36,585 nt of DNA from Prevotella sp. (GCA_024681875.1 JAILAA010000146.1:1-36585), one strand, 5' to 3'; shown: positions 1-8,052, counted from the stretch's first letter. Translations and numbers: made by a program. Notes: generated by a model from the letters alone, not told the origin.

Positions 1-2081
1 GCGCTCTCTTTCATCACGTCGCCGAGGTTGCCGGTCAGTGTCAGTTTCTGTCCCTTGCCCTTCGACAGCGAGGTCTCGATGAACAGAATCTCACCGCCCA
101 CGCTGGTCCAGGCGAGGCCTGTCACCACGCCAGCATAGTCGTTGCCCTGATAGATGTCGCGGTAGAATGGCGGCTTGCCCAGCAGGTTTTCGAGAAGAAT
201 AGACCCTCCCCCGATCTCTCCCTGTGAGGGAGGGGTGGTATTACCCTTACCACTGTTTTTACCTCTGCCTTTCTCTGCGCAGATGGTAATTGCTCCCCTC
301 CCTGCAGGGAGGGGCTGGGGGTGGGTCTGTATTTCGTAAGCCAATTTGCGTAGCGCCTTGTTGATTTGCTTCTCCAACTGGCGCACGCCGCTCTCTCGGC
401 TGTACTGCTCAATGATTTTCTCGATGGCAGCCTTGTTGAAGGTGGGCTTAGGTTTCACCGTATTCAGACCCGTATTGTCTAATTCGCGGGGGATGAGGTG
501 GCGCTTGGCAATCTCAATCTTCTCCTCGGTGATGTAGCCGCTCAGCTCAATCACCTCCATACGGTCAAGCAGGGGCTTGGGAATGGTGCTCAGGTTGTTG
601 GCCGTAGCGATGAAGAGTACCTTCGACAGGTCGTAGTCCACATCGAGGTAGTTGTCGTGGAAGGCGGTATTCTGCTCAGGGTCGAGCACCTCAAGCATAG
701 CCGAGGCAGGGTCGCCGTTGATCGTGGCCTGCGTCACCTTGTCTATCTCGTCAAGGATGAAGACGGGGTTTGACGAGCCAGCCTTCTGGATGCTCTTGAT
801 GATGCGGCCGGGCATGGCACCGACATAGGTGCGGCGGTGGCCACGTATCTCGGCCTCGTCGTGCAGACCGCCCAGAGAGACGCGCACATACTTACGCTTC
901 ATGGCGGCGGCGATGCTCTTGCCAAGGGAAGTCTTACCGACACCCGGAGGGCCATAGAGGCAGAGGATGGGGCTCTTCAGGTCGCCTCTTAAGGACAGCA
1001 CGGCCATGTATTCTAGGATACGTTCCTTCACCTTCTCCATTCCATAATGGTCGCGGTCGAGAATCTTCTGAGCCCGCTGCAGGTTCAGGTCGTCCTTGGT
1101 GTACTCGCCCCAAGGCAGGCCGACGAAGGTCTGCAGATAGCTGAGCTGCACGTTGTAGTCGGGCGACTGCACCTGCAGGCTGTCCAACTTCTCCAACTCT
1201 TTATAGAAAGACTTCTCCACTTCCTCTGTCCACTTCTTACCCCTTGCTTTTTCAAGAAGGGCGGCCTTCTCGGGCGACGAGCCGCTGCCTATCTCAGCCT
1301 GCAAGTTTTTGATCTGCTGCTGCAGGAAGTAGTTCTTCTGCTGCTCGTCCAAGTCTTCGCGCGTCTTATTACGGATGTCAGCCTTCAGATTCTGCAGGTT
1401 GATTTCGCGGTTCAGGGCCTTCATCGTGCCGAAGAGTCTTTCCTTCATCGACTCCACACTGATGAGGTTGTTCTTCTCCTTGGTTGAGAACGGCATGTTC
1501 GAGCAGACGAAGTTCAGGGCCATCACATTGTTCGAGATGTTGCGGATGGCGAAGCTGGCCTCGTCGGGAATGTCGTCGCTGATGTTGATATACTCTTCCA
1601 CCTGGCGGCGCAGGTCGTCCATAGCGGTCTTCCACTCCTTGTCACGCTTCTCGGGCATGATTTCCGGCACACTCTCGACGACACCCATCAGGTAGGGCGT
1701 CTCGGCACTGATACTTTTCAGACGCAAACGTCCCAAACCCTGTATGATGGCAGTAAGGGCACCGTTGGGCAGGGTGAGTTGCTTCACCACCTTGGCAAAG
1801 ACACCGTATGTAAAGAGGTCTTCCAGGCCAGGCTCTTCCACGTCGGGGTCGTTCTGGCAGACAATGCCGATGAGCGAGCCCGTCTTCTCGGCCTTACGAA
1901 CTAAGCGCATACTCGACTCACGGCCTATCAGTATGGGCGAAACGACACCTGGAAACAGCACCAGGTTGCGAACGGGCAGAATGGGCAGCTCGCTCGGTGT
2001 CTCCATATCGATTAAACTGTTGAAGTCGCCGTCAATGTCGGCTATCATCGAAAAGCCTTTATTGCTTTGTTTATCACTCAT
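1..2081 (-). CDS. lon: Lon ATP-dependent protease (3' end beyond window)
   Basis: Cytoplasmic AAA+ serine protease that degrades misfolded and regulatory proteins. From the start MSDKQSNKGF one frame stays open to the window edge: N-terminal substrate-binding domain (PILPVRNLVLFPG), long coiled helix (DEQQKNYFLQQQIKNLQAEI), Walker A GPPGVGKTS near residue 377, Walker B VFILDEIDKV, arginine-finger region, then the start of the protease domain (VTGLAWTSVGGEILFIE, LTGNLGDVMKES). The catalytic Ser/Lys lie beyond base 1. Between the AAA+ helical subdomain (LRKLAYEIQ) and the protease domain (LLENLLGKPPFY) sits an in-frame segment of about 43 residues rich in Pro and Gly. It is encoded by a palindromic repeat and is absent from Lon proteins I know. 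A TAATTTTG box lies 28 bp upstream of the start codon. Identity is certain; the effect of the insert is unknown. Confidence 0.97.
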   Translation of the reverse strand, partial: MSDKQSNKGFSMIADIDGDFNSLIDMETPSELPILPVRNLVLFPGVVSPILIGRESSMRLVRKAEKTGSLIGIVCQNDPDVEEPGLEDLFTYGVFAKVVKQLTLPNGALTAIIQGLGRLRLKSISAETPYLMGVVESVPEIMPEKRDKEWKTAMDDLRRQVEEYINISDDIPDEASFAIRNISNNVMALNFVCSNMPFSTKEKNNLISVESMKERLFGTMKALNREINLQNLKADIRNKTREDLDEQQKNYFLQQQIKNLQAEIGSGSSPEKAALLEKARGKKWTEEVEKSFYKELEKLDSLQVQSPDYNVQLSYLQTFVGLPWGEYTKDDLNLQRAQKILDRDHYGMEKVKERILEYMAVLSLRGDLKSPILCLYGPPGVGKTSLGKSIAAAMKRKYVRVSLGGLHDEAEIRGHRRTYVGAMPGRIIKSIQKAGSSNPVFILDEIDKVTQATINGDPASAMLEVLDPEQNTAFHDNYLDVDYDLSKVLFIATANNLSTIPKPLLDRMEVIELSGYITEEKIEIAKRHLIPRELDNTGLNTVKPKPTFNKAAIEKIIEQYSRESGVRQLEKQINKALRKLAYEIQTHPQPLPAGRGAITICAEKGRGKNSGKGNTTPPSQGEIGGGSILLENLLGKPPFYRDIYQGNDYAGVVTGLAWTSVGGEILFIETSLSKGKGQKLTLTGNLGDVMKES
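201..328. repeat. Composite palindromic element, full copy inside lon
   Basis: Terminal inverted repeats AGACCC..GGGTCT bound a 128-bp segment with two internal hairpins (CCCCTCCCT-GCA-GGGAGGGG type) and an inner pair AATTACC/GGTAATA. On the lon strand it reads THPQPLPAGRG ... GGGS with no stop. The same design recurs at 9609-9739 and 11818-11933. I see no target-site duplication. Confidence 0.9.
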
Positions 2082-2109
2082 GTGTATTTCTTTCAATGCT
2101 TTTAGCTTG

Positions 2110-2117
2110 CAAAATTA
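2110..2117 (-). promoter_or_regulatory. Bacteroidetes -7 box of lon
   Basis: Read on the minus strand this is TAATTTTG, matching the Bacteroidetes sigma-ABfr consensus TAnnTTTG. It lies 28 bp upstream of the lon ATG. A TTCTTGGG stretch about 20 bp further upstream could serve as the -33 element. Confidence 0.7.
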
Positions 2118-2201
2118 AGCATTTTTCCCAAGAAAAGCATGTTTAAGGAAAAAGAATTACGAATAATTAGTGTTTTTCTTGGCTTAGCGCATCTTTTTAG
2201 T

Positions 2202-2209
2202 TACCTTTG
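2202..2209 (+). promoter_or_regulatory. Bacteroidetes -7 box of the trmN6-like gene
   Basis: TACCTTTG matches TAnnTTTG and ends 26 bp before the ATG at 2236. A TTGG about 20 bp upstream is in the position of a -33 element. Together with the lon box this gives a divergent promoter region of roughly 150 bp. Confidence 0.7.
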
Positions 2210-2235
2210 CAAATGGTAAAGGAGTTTCCCTGAGA

Positions 2236-2961
2236 ATGAAGAACAGCTATTTCTCCTTTCGGCAATTTACCATCCATCAGGAACGGTGTGCCATGAAGGT
2301 GGGCACCGACGGAACACTTTTGGGGGCATGGGCCGTGGAAAGCAACAAGAAGCCGCGACTCATACTCGACGTGGGCACTGGCACAGGGCTCATCGCCCTA
2401 ATGATGGCACAGCGATTTCCCGAGGCACGGGTGGTGGGCATCGACATCGATATCGACGCCGTCCTGCAGGCGCAGGAGAACGTAGCCGCCTCGCCCTTCG
2501 CCGACCGCATCACCATCTTGCACCAGGATTTTTCAATTCTCAATTCTCAAATCTCAACTCTCAATGCCCAATTCTCAGCCCTCGTCTGCAACCCGCCCTT
2601 CTTCACGCAGTCCCTACCCTGCCCTGACAACAAACGGACAATGGCACGGCACGATGACACGCTAAGCTACCGCACGCTGGCTGCCAACGCCTGGCCAATG
2701 CTGAGCGACGACGGCGAGCTGAACGTCATCGTACCAGCCGACCAACAAAACCGCATGGATGCAGAAGCCATACTTGCGGGCTTTTCTTTATGCCGCGAAT
2801 GCAAGGTAAGTACGGCGCCAGGCAAGGCGCCCAAGCGCGTGCTGCTGGCATACAGAAAACATCCCGCTGTGCTGCAACGGCAGGGGTTGACCATAGGCAG
2901 TGCGGAGTACCACGAACTGACAAAAGACTTTTACCATGAAGATTACCATTCTGCAGACTGA
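2236..2961 (+). CDS. trmN6: tRNA1(Val) A37 N6-methyltransferase (TrmN6/YfiC family)
   Basis: Class I SAM-dependent methyltransferase, expected to methylate adenine 37 in tRNA1(Val). Visible motifs are an N-terminal FTIHQERCAMKVGTDGTLLG, SAM-binding motif I LDVGTGTGLIALMMAQR near residues 50-66, acidic VVGIDID, and the adenine-methyltransferase motif NPPFF near residue 119. The C-terminus (KAPKRVLLAYRK) is typical of the family. Just before NPPFF lies a run, FSILNSQISTLNAQFSALV, encoded by seven tandem heptamers. It probably replaces or extends the strand leading into the catalytic motif. The last 26 bp overlap the next gene, which suggests translational coupling. Confidence 0.85.
   Translation: MKNSYFSFRQFTIHQERCAMKVGTDGTLLGAWAVESNKKPRLILDVGTGTGLIALMMAQRFPEARVVGIDIDIDAVLQAQENVAASPFADRITILHQDFSILNSQISTLNAQFSALVCNPPFFTQSLPCPDNKRTMARHDDTLSYRTLAANAWPMLSDDGELNVIVPADQQNRMDAEAILAGFSLCRECKVSTAPGKAPKRVLLAYRKHPAVLQRQGLTIGSAEYHELTKDFYHEDYHSAD
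2531..2579 (+). repeat. Seven tandem heptamers (TCTCAAT type) inside trmN6
   Basis: Seven consecutive 7-bp units: TTTCAAT, TCTCAAT, TCTCAAA, TCTCAAC, TCTCAAT, GCCCAAT, TCTCAGC. They are read in frame as part of the methyltransferase immediately before the NPPF motif. Confidence 0.9.
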
Positions 2962-3742
2962 CATCGTCTGGGCTGCCCCGCAGGAGAATATCAAACGCGT
3001 AGAAAAACTGATGGCCGAAGCCGCGCCCGAAAGTATGAAGGATACGCTCTTCGTGCTGCCTGAGATGTGGGCTACAGGGTTTTGCGTAGAGCCGAAAGGC
3101 ATTGCGGAGAATGAGGAAGAGAGCATTGCATTAGCATGGATGAAGGACACGGCGAAGAGCAGGGGTTGCGCCCTGAGCGGCAGCTTGGCCATACGCACAA
3201 ACGAAGGCGAGTACCGCAACCGCCATTACTTCGTCACTCCCGACAAGACGGTGTTCTACGACAAACACCACCTATTCCGTCATGGTGGCGAGGATGCGTT
3301 CTTCACCGCAGGCAAGGAGGCCATCGTTGCTGAGTGGAAAGGGCTGCGCATCTTGTTGCAGACATGCTACGACTTGCGTTTCCCCGTATTCTCACGCTAT
3401 GGAAGGACCATCCTCTCACCTCACGCCCCACACCTCTCACCTCTCATCTATGACGCCATCATCTACGTAGCGAACTGGCCCGCAAAACGGCAACTGGCGT
3501 GGGACACGCTGGTACGCGCCCGTGCCATCGAAAACCAATGTTGCGTGGTGGCCGTTAACCGTGTAGGCTGCGACGCAGCCTGCGTCTACGGCGGTGGCTC
3601 AGTCATCATCGACGCCAAGGGTTTTCCCTTAGCCAAATGTCTTGACAAAGAAAGCTGGGCGACAGCCGACGTGGATGCCACCGACATTGCGCAGGCAAGA
3701 AAACGCTTTCGCGTGCTTGACGACCGCGACGTTCTTTCCTGA
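2936..3742 (+). CDS. Carbon-nitrogen hydrolase, omega-amidase type (Nit2/YafV-like)
   Basis: Cytoplasmic nitrilase-superfamily amidase. The Glu-Lys-Cys triad is visible: E in VLPEMWATGF, K in YDKHHLFRHGGED, C in TCYDLRFPVFSR. The KHHLF.HGGED and CYDLRFP signatures fit the omega-amidase branch, which hydrolyses alpha-ketoglutaramate-type monoamides in metabolite repair; the exact substrate is inferred. A short insert (ILSPHAPHLSPL) encoded by heptamer repeats follows the catalytic Cys strand and precedes IYVANWP. The start codon lies inside the end of trmN6, so the pair is likely one transcript. Its stop is 9 bp from the stop of the convergent small gene. Confidence 0.88.
   Translation: MKITILQTDIVWAAPQENIKRVEKLMAEAAPESMKDTLFVLPEMWATGFCVEPKGIAENEEESIALAWMKDTAKSRGCALSGSLAIRTNEGEYRNRHYFVTPDKTVFYDKHHLFRHGGEDAFFTAGKEAIVAEWKGLRILLQTCYDLRFPVFSRYGRTILSPHAPHLSPLIYDAIIYVANWPAKRQLAWDTLVRARAIENQCCVVAVNRVGCDAACVYGGGSVIIDAKGFPLAKCLDKESWATADVDATDIAQARKRFRVLDDRDVLS
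3414..3448 (+). repeat. Five tandem heptamers (TCTCACC type) inside the nitrilase gene
   Basis: Units TCTCACC, TCACGCC, CCACACC, TCTCACC, TCTCATC run head to tail at exact 7-bp spacing, in frame, giving a Ser/Pro/His-rich loop. The reverse complement GGTGAGA is the unit at 5989-6017 and 10126-10154. Confidence 0.85.
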
Positions 3743-3751
3743 CACTACTGA

Positions 3752-3937
3752 TTAGGTAAGCCTATAAACCACCACAGTGGCAATGGCCATAAGGACGGCA
3801 ATGATGCAAAGCGCGATAAAGGCATATTTCTTTATCACTTTGCGACGATGTAATGAGAGCAGGCTTTTCCGCTTGAATCTTGAAGCGTCATCTTCTTTGT
3901 GATGGTGGTGGTGATGATGATGTGTGTGTTCTGACAT
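3752..3937 (-). CDS. His-rich single-pass membrane microprotein
   Basis: A 61-residue protein that I do not recognise as a named family. The N-terminus has a run of eight histidines (THHHHHHHHKEDD), then a basic stretch (RFKRKSLLSLHRRKVIKK), then one hydrophobic helix (YAFIALCIIAVLMAIATVVVY) ending near the C-terminus. It starts 5 bp after the stop of the GH106 gene on the same strand, so it is probably last in that operon. The basic segment before the helix suggests a cytoplasmic N-terminus with the His run in the cytoplasm. Metal binding is an inference from composition only. Confidence 0.65.
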   Translation of the reverse strand: MSEHTHHHHHHHHKEDDASRFKRKSLLSLHRRKVIKKYAFIALCIIAVLMAIATVVVYRLT

Positions 3938-3942
3938 GACAG

Positions 3943-6669
3943 TTATTTATTAAGTATTAGACTTACTTTTGAATTCAGACCGCTGGGCATTGGCTCCCAC
4001 TGGTCATAGAGGGTCTTTTTATAGTTAATGTCGACGACATTGATTTCTTCCATCTTGCGCCACTGAATGCCGCGACGGTCGAGGTCGGCAATGCGGTTGG
4101 CGGGCAAGTTGGTCACTTCTATGCGCACTTCGTTGTCGCCCACCTTCAGTGCGCCCTTAGTGTCGAGAATGAAGGGCACACTCCAGGCACAGCCAATAAA
4201 CTGGCCATTGATATAGACACGGGCCGATTCGCGCACATCGCCCAAATCGATGAGCCATTTCCACGATGGTGCATCTTTCTTCTTCAGTTTGACAGTAGTG
4301 GTGTAGACGCCTGTGCCCATGGTGATACGGGGCTGTTCATGAAGGTTTTCCCAGGTCTGTAGGGTGTCAAGGGCAAAATCCTTGACCACACGGGGTGCTT
4401 CGTCGATGAATGACAACGTCCAGGGGCCATCTAACGTGATCTGTTCTCGCGGGTAGACGGGCGGCGGAGCCTGATGCAGACAGGTTTTAACGGGTGTCGG
4501 TAGCGGACCGCCCATCCATTCGTCATACACTTGAAGAATCATCGATTCCCCACTGCGCAGACGGATGGCAACGTTGTTGCCGTCATAGTCGACCAACGAA
4601 ATGGCGCCATTGAGGGGATTGAACCAGCGTGCACCTTTAAAATCGACGGCAAGGGGCACCTGTGTATCTATATCGTTGGGGGTCAGGTTTGCGATAAAGT
4701 AATGATAGCCGTTGGTATTCTTACGACGGATGGCCTTCAGTCCATATTGCGTCTTCATCGCCTCGGGTTTGGCGGCACGGGCCATCTCGTTTTCGTCAAT
4801 GACATACATCACATGGGCGCCCTGCTGCTTCAGTGCCTCAATGTGCTGCTTCACGCTCTCAGGCATGTCGCCACTGCCGGGAATGATCAATCCTTTGTAG
4901 TGGGCACCACCTTCGGTGACGAGCTGTCCATCCCTGCAGACGGTGTTCATCAGCAAGCGTTCGGAGATATAATCACAATCGAAGCCGGCACGGTCGATGG
5001 CAAGGATGGCATCGCGGAACTCAGGCATCAGCTTACCCATAGCATGTATGGAGAACTGCATCAGCAGCTTTCCCGTCGGTTTCTTCCATGCATCGCGCAC
5101 GGGCAGCAGCACGAGGAAGTCGTTATCGGGCTGTCCCCACTGCAGGAAACTCTGACAGCGCTCCACATACTCCATCAAGTATGGGGCGTCGCGCCAAATG
5201 CTGTTCGTGGGACTCATATCGATGCTGGCATAAAACTTCCATCCGGGCCAAACGTCATCCTTGGGCGAATAGCAGGTGCCGTGAAAGAAGATATGGTTTA
5301 CTCCGGCACAGAACATCAGGTCGAGGTCGGGCTTGAGCTGCGAAAGACTCGTGCGGAAATGCTCGGTGAGCCAAGTAAACGTCTCGCTGCTGGTGTAGGG
5401 CTTGCCACAGACATGGGCTGCCGAGGGTGCATATTTGAACATCGAGTAGTCGCTGTCGTTCTTGCGTGTCTTTCCAGGATCGGTGCGCAGTCCCTTGATG
5501 CCAAGGTCGCTGAGGCCAAAGCCCTCGATCTCAGGGATGTCGACGGCTGCATAGCAGTCGATGAGGTTGGCGGGTGAGCCGTGCGCCTGATTACGGGTGA
5601 TAGCACCATGAGAATGTGCCCATGCCGTCCACTGCTGTGTAAAGTTCTCTAATATCAGGTCGCCAAGCGTTTCTCTGTAATCGCTTAACACCTTGGGGGT
5701 ATTAGCCAACAGTTCTGGGAAATGGTCTTGCAACTTGTAGCCACGACGACGCTCAAACTCCTCAAGGAGCTTCGGCGTCCATGTGGCGGCCTCCACCTCG
5801 TAACTGTCGTTAAAAAACGTATGGGGATAGGGCGTCTGAGTGCGCTCGAAAGCCTGCTCGATGTGCTTCAAGTAGTGGGCCACGGCGTTCTTATCGAAGT
5901 GGTCAATCACCAAGCCTTCGCCACCGGGAGCGGCACGCTTCACCTTCATAACGCCATATTTGATGTAGAGGGCGATGACTTTGCTTGGGGTGAGAGGTGA
6001 GGGGTGAGAGGTGAGAGACTTCCACATGAGCTTCCCGTCTTTCACTTTGTCGGTCACGTCTGTTGCGGTGCCATTACAATAGAGCATCACCTTGTCGAGG
6101 ACAGCGTTCTTGGCATCGTTCTCAGGGAGGGAGAGGTCGATGACACTGGCGTCCGTAAGGTCGGGCTGCAAGCCTTTGTGTCCGTTGACAGTAGTCCAAA
6201 CGCCCTCACTATCAATGGTTTTCTCAATGAAGATGGCACGGCAGGCGCTCTCCTCCAGTGGTACCCACGGCCCACCAAAGGGCCATCCCGTACCCGTGGC
6301 CATATCTAACTCGATGCCATTGCGCTCGCATTGTTCTTCAGTATAGCGGAGCATTGACATCCACTCGTCCGACAGATAAGGGATATTGTTCGCGTCATTG
6401 CCCTGCACGCCGTAAATAGGTGTAATCTCCACGGCGCCAATGCCGTGTCTGGCATATTCCTGCAAGTTCCATTGCAGGTTTTCCTGATCCACAGCCGAGC
6501 CAAGCCACCACCAGCGTGTGCCGGGCTTAGCCTCTTGCGTCGGTGTAGGCCAAGACTGCGCAAAAGAAGTGACAAAGGAAAAGGAAAAAATGAGGCAAAA
6601 AAAGAACCCACCCAAGTCTTCCCAAAGGGAGGGATGTTTAGTTACATTATTAAAGGTTTGTTCCATCAT
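3943..6669 (-). CDS. GH106-type alpha-L-rhamnosidase, secreted
   Basis: Large secreted glycoside hydrolase (about 908 residues) likely removing terminal alpha-L-rhamnose from pectic glycans. Family signs are GTRWWWLGSAVD, GIGAVEITPIYGV, ATGTGWPFGGPWV, NDSYEVEAATWTP and a C-terminal beta-sandwich (LDGPWTLSF, VYINGQFIGCAWSVPF). The nearest ATG codons are at 6669 and 6666, with a GTG at 6684. Before the hydrophobic signal core (FFFCLIFSFSFVTSFAQS) there is an unusual N-region of about 22 residues encoded by a palindromic repeat. Heptamer repeats add SLTSHPSPLTPS near residues 217-227. It follows the acetylesterase gene on the same strand, and both suit rhamnogalacturonan-I breakdown. No SusC/SusD pair is in the window. 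Confidence 0.85.
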   Translation of the reverse strand: MMEQTFNNVTKHPSLWEDLGGFFFCLIFSFSFVTSFAQSWPTPTQEAKPGTRWWWLGSAVDQENLQWNLQEYARHGIGAVEITPIYGVQGNDANNIPYLSDEWMSMLRYTEEQCERNGIELDMATGTGWPFGGPWVPLEESACRAIFIEKTIDSEGVWTTVNGHKGLQPDLTDASVIDLSLPENDAKNAVLDKVMLYCNGTATDVTDKVKDGKLMWKSLTSHPSPLTPSKVIALYIKYGVMKVKRAAPGGEGLVIDHFDKNAVAHYLKHIEQAFERTQTPYPHTFFNDSYEVEAATWTPKLLEEFERRRGYKLQDHFPELLANTPKVLSDYRETLGDLILENFTQQWTAWAHSHGAITRNQAHGSPANLIDCYAAVDIPEIEGFGLSDLGIKGLRTDPGKTRKNDSDYSMFKYAPSAAHVCGKPYTSSETFTWLTEHFRTSLSQLKPDLDLMFCAGVNHIFFHGTCYSPKDDVWPGWKFYASIDMSPTNSIWRDAPYLMEYVERCQSFLQWGQPDNDFLVLLPVRDAWKKPTGKLLMQFSIHAMGKLMPEFRDAILAIDRAGFDCDYISERLLMNTVCRDGQLVTEGGAHYKGLIIPGSGDMPESVKQHIEALKQQGAHVMYVIDENEMARAAKPEAMKTQYGLKAIRRKNTNGYHYFIANLTPNDIDTQVPLAVDFKGARWFNPLNGAISLVDYDGNNVAIRLRSGESMILQVYDEWMGGPLPTPVKTCLHQAPPPVYPREQITLDGPWTLSFIDEAPRVVKDFALDTLQTWENLHEQPRITMGTGVYTTTVKLKKKDAPSWKWLIDLGDVRESARVYINGQFIGCAWSVPFILDTKGALKVGDNEVRIEVTNLPANRIADLDRRGIQWRKMEEINVVDINYKKTLYDQWEPMPSGLNSKVSLILNK
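5989..6017. repeat. Four tandem heptamers (GGTGAGA) inside the GH106 gene
   Basis: GGTGAGA, GGTGAGG, GGTGAGA, GGTGAGA at exact 7-bp spacing. On the coding (minus) strand they read LTSHPSPLTP in frame. Confidence 0.88.
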
Positions 6670-6715
6670 CTTTTGTATTTTCACATTCCTCCCTTTGGGA
6701 GGGCTTGGGTGGGCT
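6605..6715. repeat. Composite palindromic element (variant) carrying the GH106 start
   Basis: Ends CCCACCCAAG and CTTGGGTGGG are perfect inverted repeats. Each is followed inward by its own hairpin (CCCAAAGGGAGGG and CCTCCCTTTGGGAGG), with an AT-rich spacer between. The architecture matches the elements in lon and the ABC genes, with different arm sequence. It spans the acetylesterase-GH106 gap and holds the GH106 start codons and first ~20 codons. Confidence 0.8.
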
Positions 6716-6721
6716 ATTTAA

Positions 6722-7966
6722 TTAATTACCATCAGGTTTCGTTATCTCTGCGTTCTTGGAGGGCGCCCATTGGAAGGTACGCCAGTCATCGGGCTGGGCG
6801 GGGTCGAAGTCCTGCCAGTCGGGGCGCAGATATTTGACAAGGGGAAGGCTGAGCTGCTTCATACCCATTACGACACACTTTGCCACCTCGTAGGCACCAT
6901 AAGGATTAAAGTGGGTGTTGTCGGCCAGGTCTTTCGGCTGGTTGGCGAAAGTGTTGGCGGGATAATGGACGAGGGCGCGCCTCGAGTCCTCAAAGCCGAG
7001 AGTCTCAAAGAATGTCTTCGTCATTGTGTTAAGGTCGATGAGAGGAACGTTTTCACGCTGAGCCACCTCCTTCATTGCTGCGGGGAAGTCGCCGTGGGTA
7101 TTCAATAGCGTCTTACCGTCTTTGTCGAAGGCACGGCGCTGTGTAGGTGTGAGGAAGACAATGTCGGCTCCACGCTTGCGCACCTCATCGACAAATATTT
7201 TCAGCTGATACTGATAGTGATACCATGCGCCGTCGCCTGGCCGATGCTCCTTTTCGTCATTGTGGCCGAACTCCACGAACACATAGTCGCCAGCCTTCAG
7301 TGTCTGCAGAATCTTGTCCAAGCGGAAAGAGGCAATGAAGGTCCGGGCGGTCAGACCGCTCTCAGCGTGATTGCTGATGGCTACCTCAGGACCGAGCCAT
7401 CGAGTAATCATCTGACCCCACGAGGCCCATGGCTCATCGTTCTGGTCCACGACGGTACTGTTGCCGCAGAGGTAGATGGTGGGCACGTCAGCGGGTTCTA
7501 TGTGGATGCTCTTGACGGCAGGCTGCGGGCCGTTGAACTCTAATGTCAGCTTATCGTCCCATGCCAGATAGCCCTTCTCACGGTCTTTGATCTTCACGAA
7601 CTTTTCGCCTTCAATCAAGGGTGAACGCTTGTTTACGACGAATTCCACGGTCTTGCTGTCCTTCTTTTTCGGCGTCAGAATATTGTCCATCATCAATCGA
7701 CGACCTTCGGCACGCACAGTGGTATTGCCGTTCTTCACACCACCAAGAACGATGCGCACCAGATAATTTCCGTCGGGCACGCGGACAGAAAAATAGAACG
7801 GCTCAGCGCTTGGCTTTCTCAGATTTGGAGCCGAAAGGATGTCATAGCCATATCCATCGTTTTCGTTATATACAGGCTGGGCCTTCGTCAGGTCAAAGTC
7901 GAAGGTCTGTGCCATCAAGAACGCTGGAACAAAGGCCAGCATTAGCAGCATTATTTTCCTATACAT
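6722..7966 (-). CDS. Rhamnogalacturonan acetylesterase-like SGNH esterase (CE12 type), secreted
   Basis: Serine esterase expected to remove acetyl groups from rhamnogalacturonan. The SGNH blocks are visible: IYLCGNSTVVDQ (Ser), the Gly of the NHAESGLTA region, FVEFGHNDEKE (Asn) and DNTHFNPYGAYEVA (Asp/His). An N-terminal galactose-binding-like domain (FDFDLTKAQPVYNENDGYGYD...) precedes the esterase domain. I place the start at MYRKIMLLMLAFVPAFLMAQ, a signal peptide; the frame opens 30 bp earlier, but a TACTTTTG promoter box overlaps that stretch. It is first in the operon before GH106. Confidence 0.88.
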   Translation of the reverse strand: MYRKIMLLMLAFVPAFLMAQTFDFDLTKAQPVYNENDGYGYDILSAPNLRKPSAEPFYFSVRVPDGNYLVRIVLGGVKNGNTTVRAEGRRLMMDNILTPKKKDSKTVEFVVNKRSPLIEGEKFVKIKDREKGYLAWDDKLTLEFNGPQPAVKSIHIEPADVPTIYLCGNSTVVDQNDEPWASWGQMITRWLGPEVAISNHAESGLTARTFIASFRLDKILQTLKAGDYVFVEFGHNDEKEHRPGDGAWYHYQYQLKIFVDEVRKRGADIVFLTPTQRRAFDKDGKTLLNTHGDFPAAMKEVAQRENVPLIDLNTMTKTFFETLGFEDSRRALVHYPANTFANQPKDLADNTHFNPYGAYEVAKCVVMGMKQLSLPLVKYLRPDWQDFDPAQPDDWRTFQWAPSKNAEITKPDGN

Positions 7967-7993
7967 TATTATTAAATATAAGCAATCAATCTG

Positions 7994-8001
7994 CAAAAGT
8001 A
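7994..8001 (-). promoter_or_regulatory. -7 box of the acetylesterase-GH106 operon
   Basis: Minus-strand TACTTTTG matches TAnnTTTG, with CCTTGC about 20 bp upstream as a possible -33 element. It lies 27 bp before the ATG at 7966 and argues against the longer open frame. Confidence 0.65.
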
Positions 8002-8044
8002 GCTATTTTTCAAATAAAAAGCAAGGATAACGCAGAAAAAATCA

Positions 8045-8052
8045 TAACTTTG
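8045..8052 (+). promoter_or_regulatory. -7 box of the beta-helix lipoprotein gene
   Basis: TAACTTTG matches TAnnTTTG and lies 34 bp before the ATG at 8087. It is divergent from the acetylesterase promoter about 45 bp away. Confidence 0.65.

Noticed and set aside
4531..5577. 348-codon open frame on the plus strand opposite the GH106 gene
   Set aside because: Antisense shadow of the GH106 reading frame, with no promoter, signal or family likeness.
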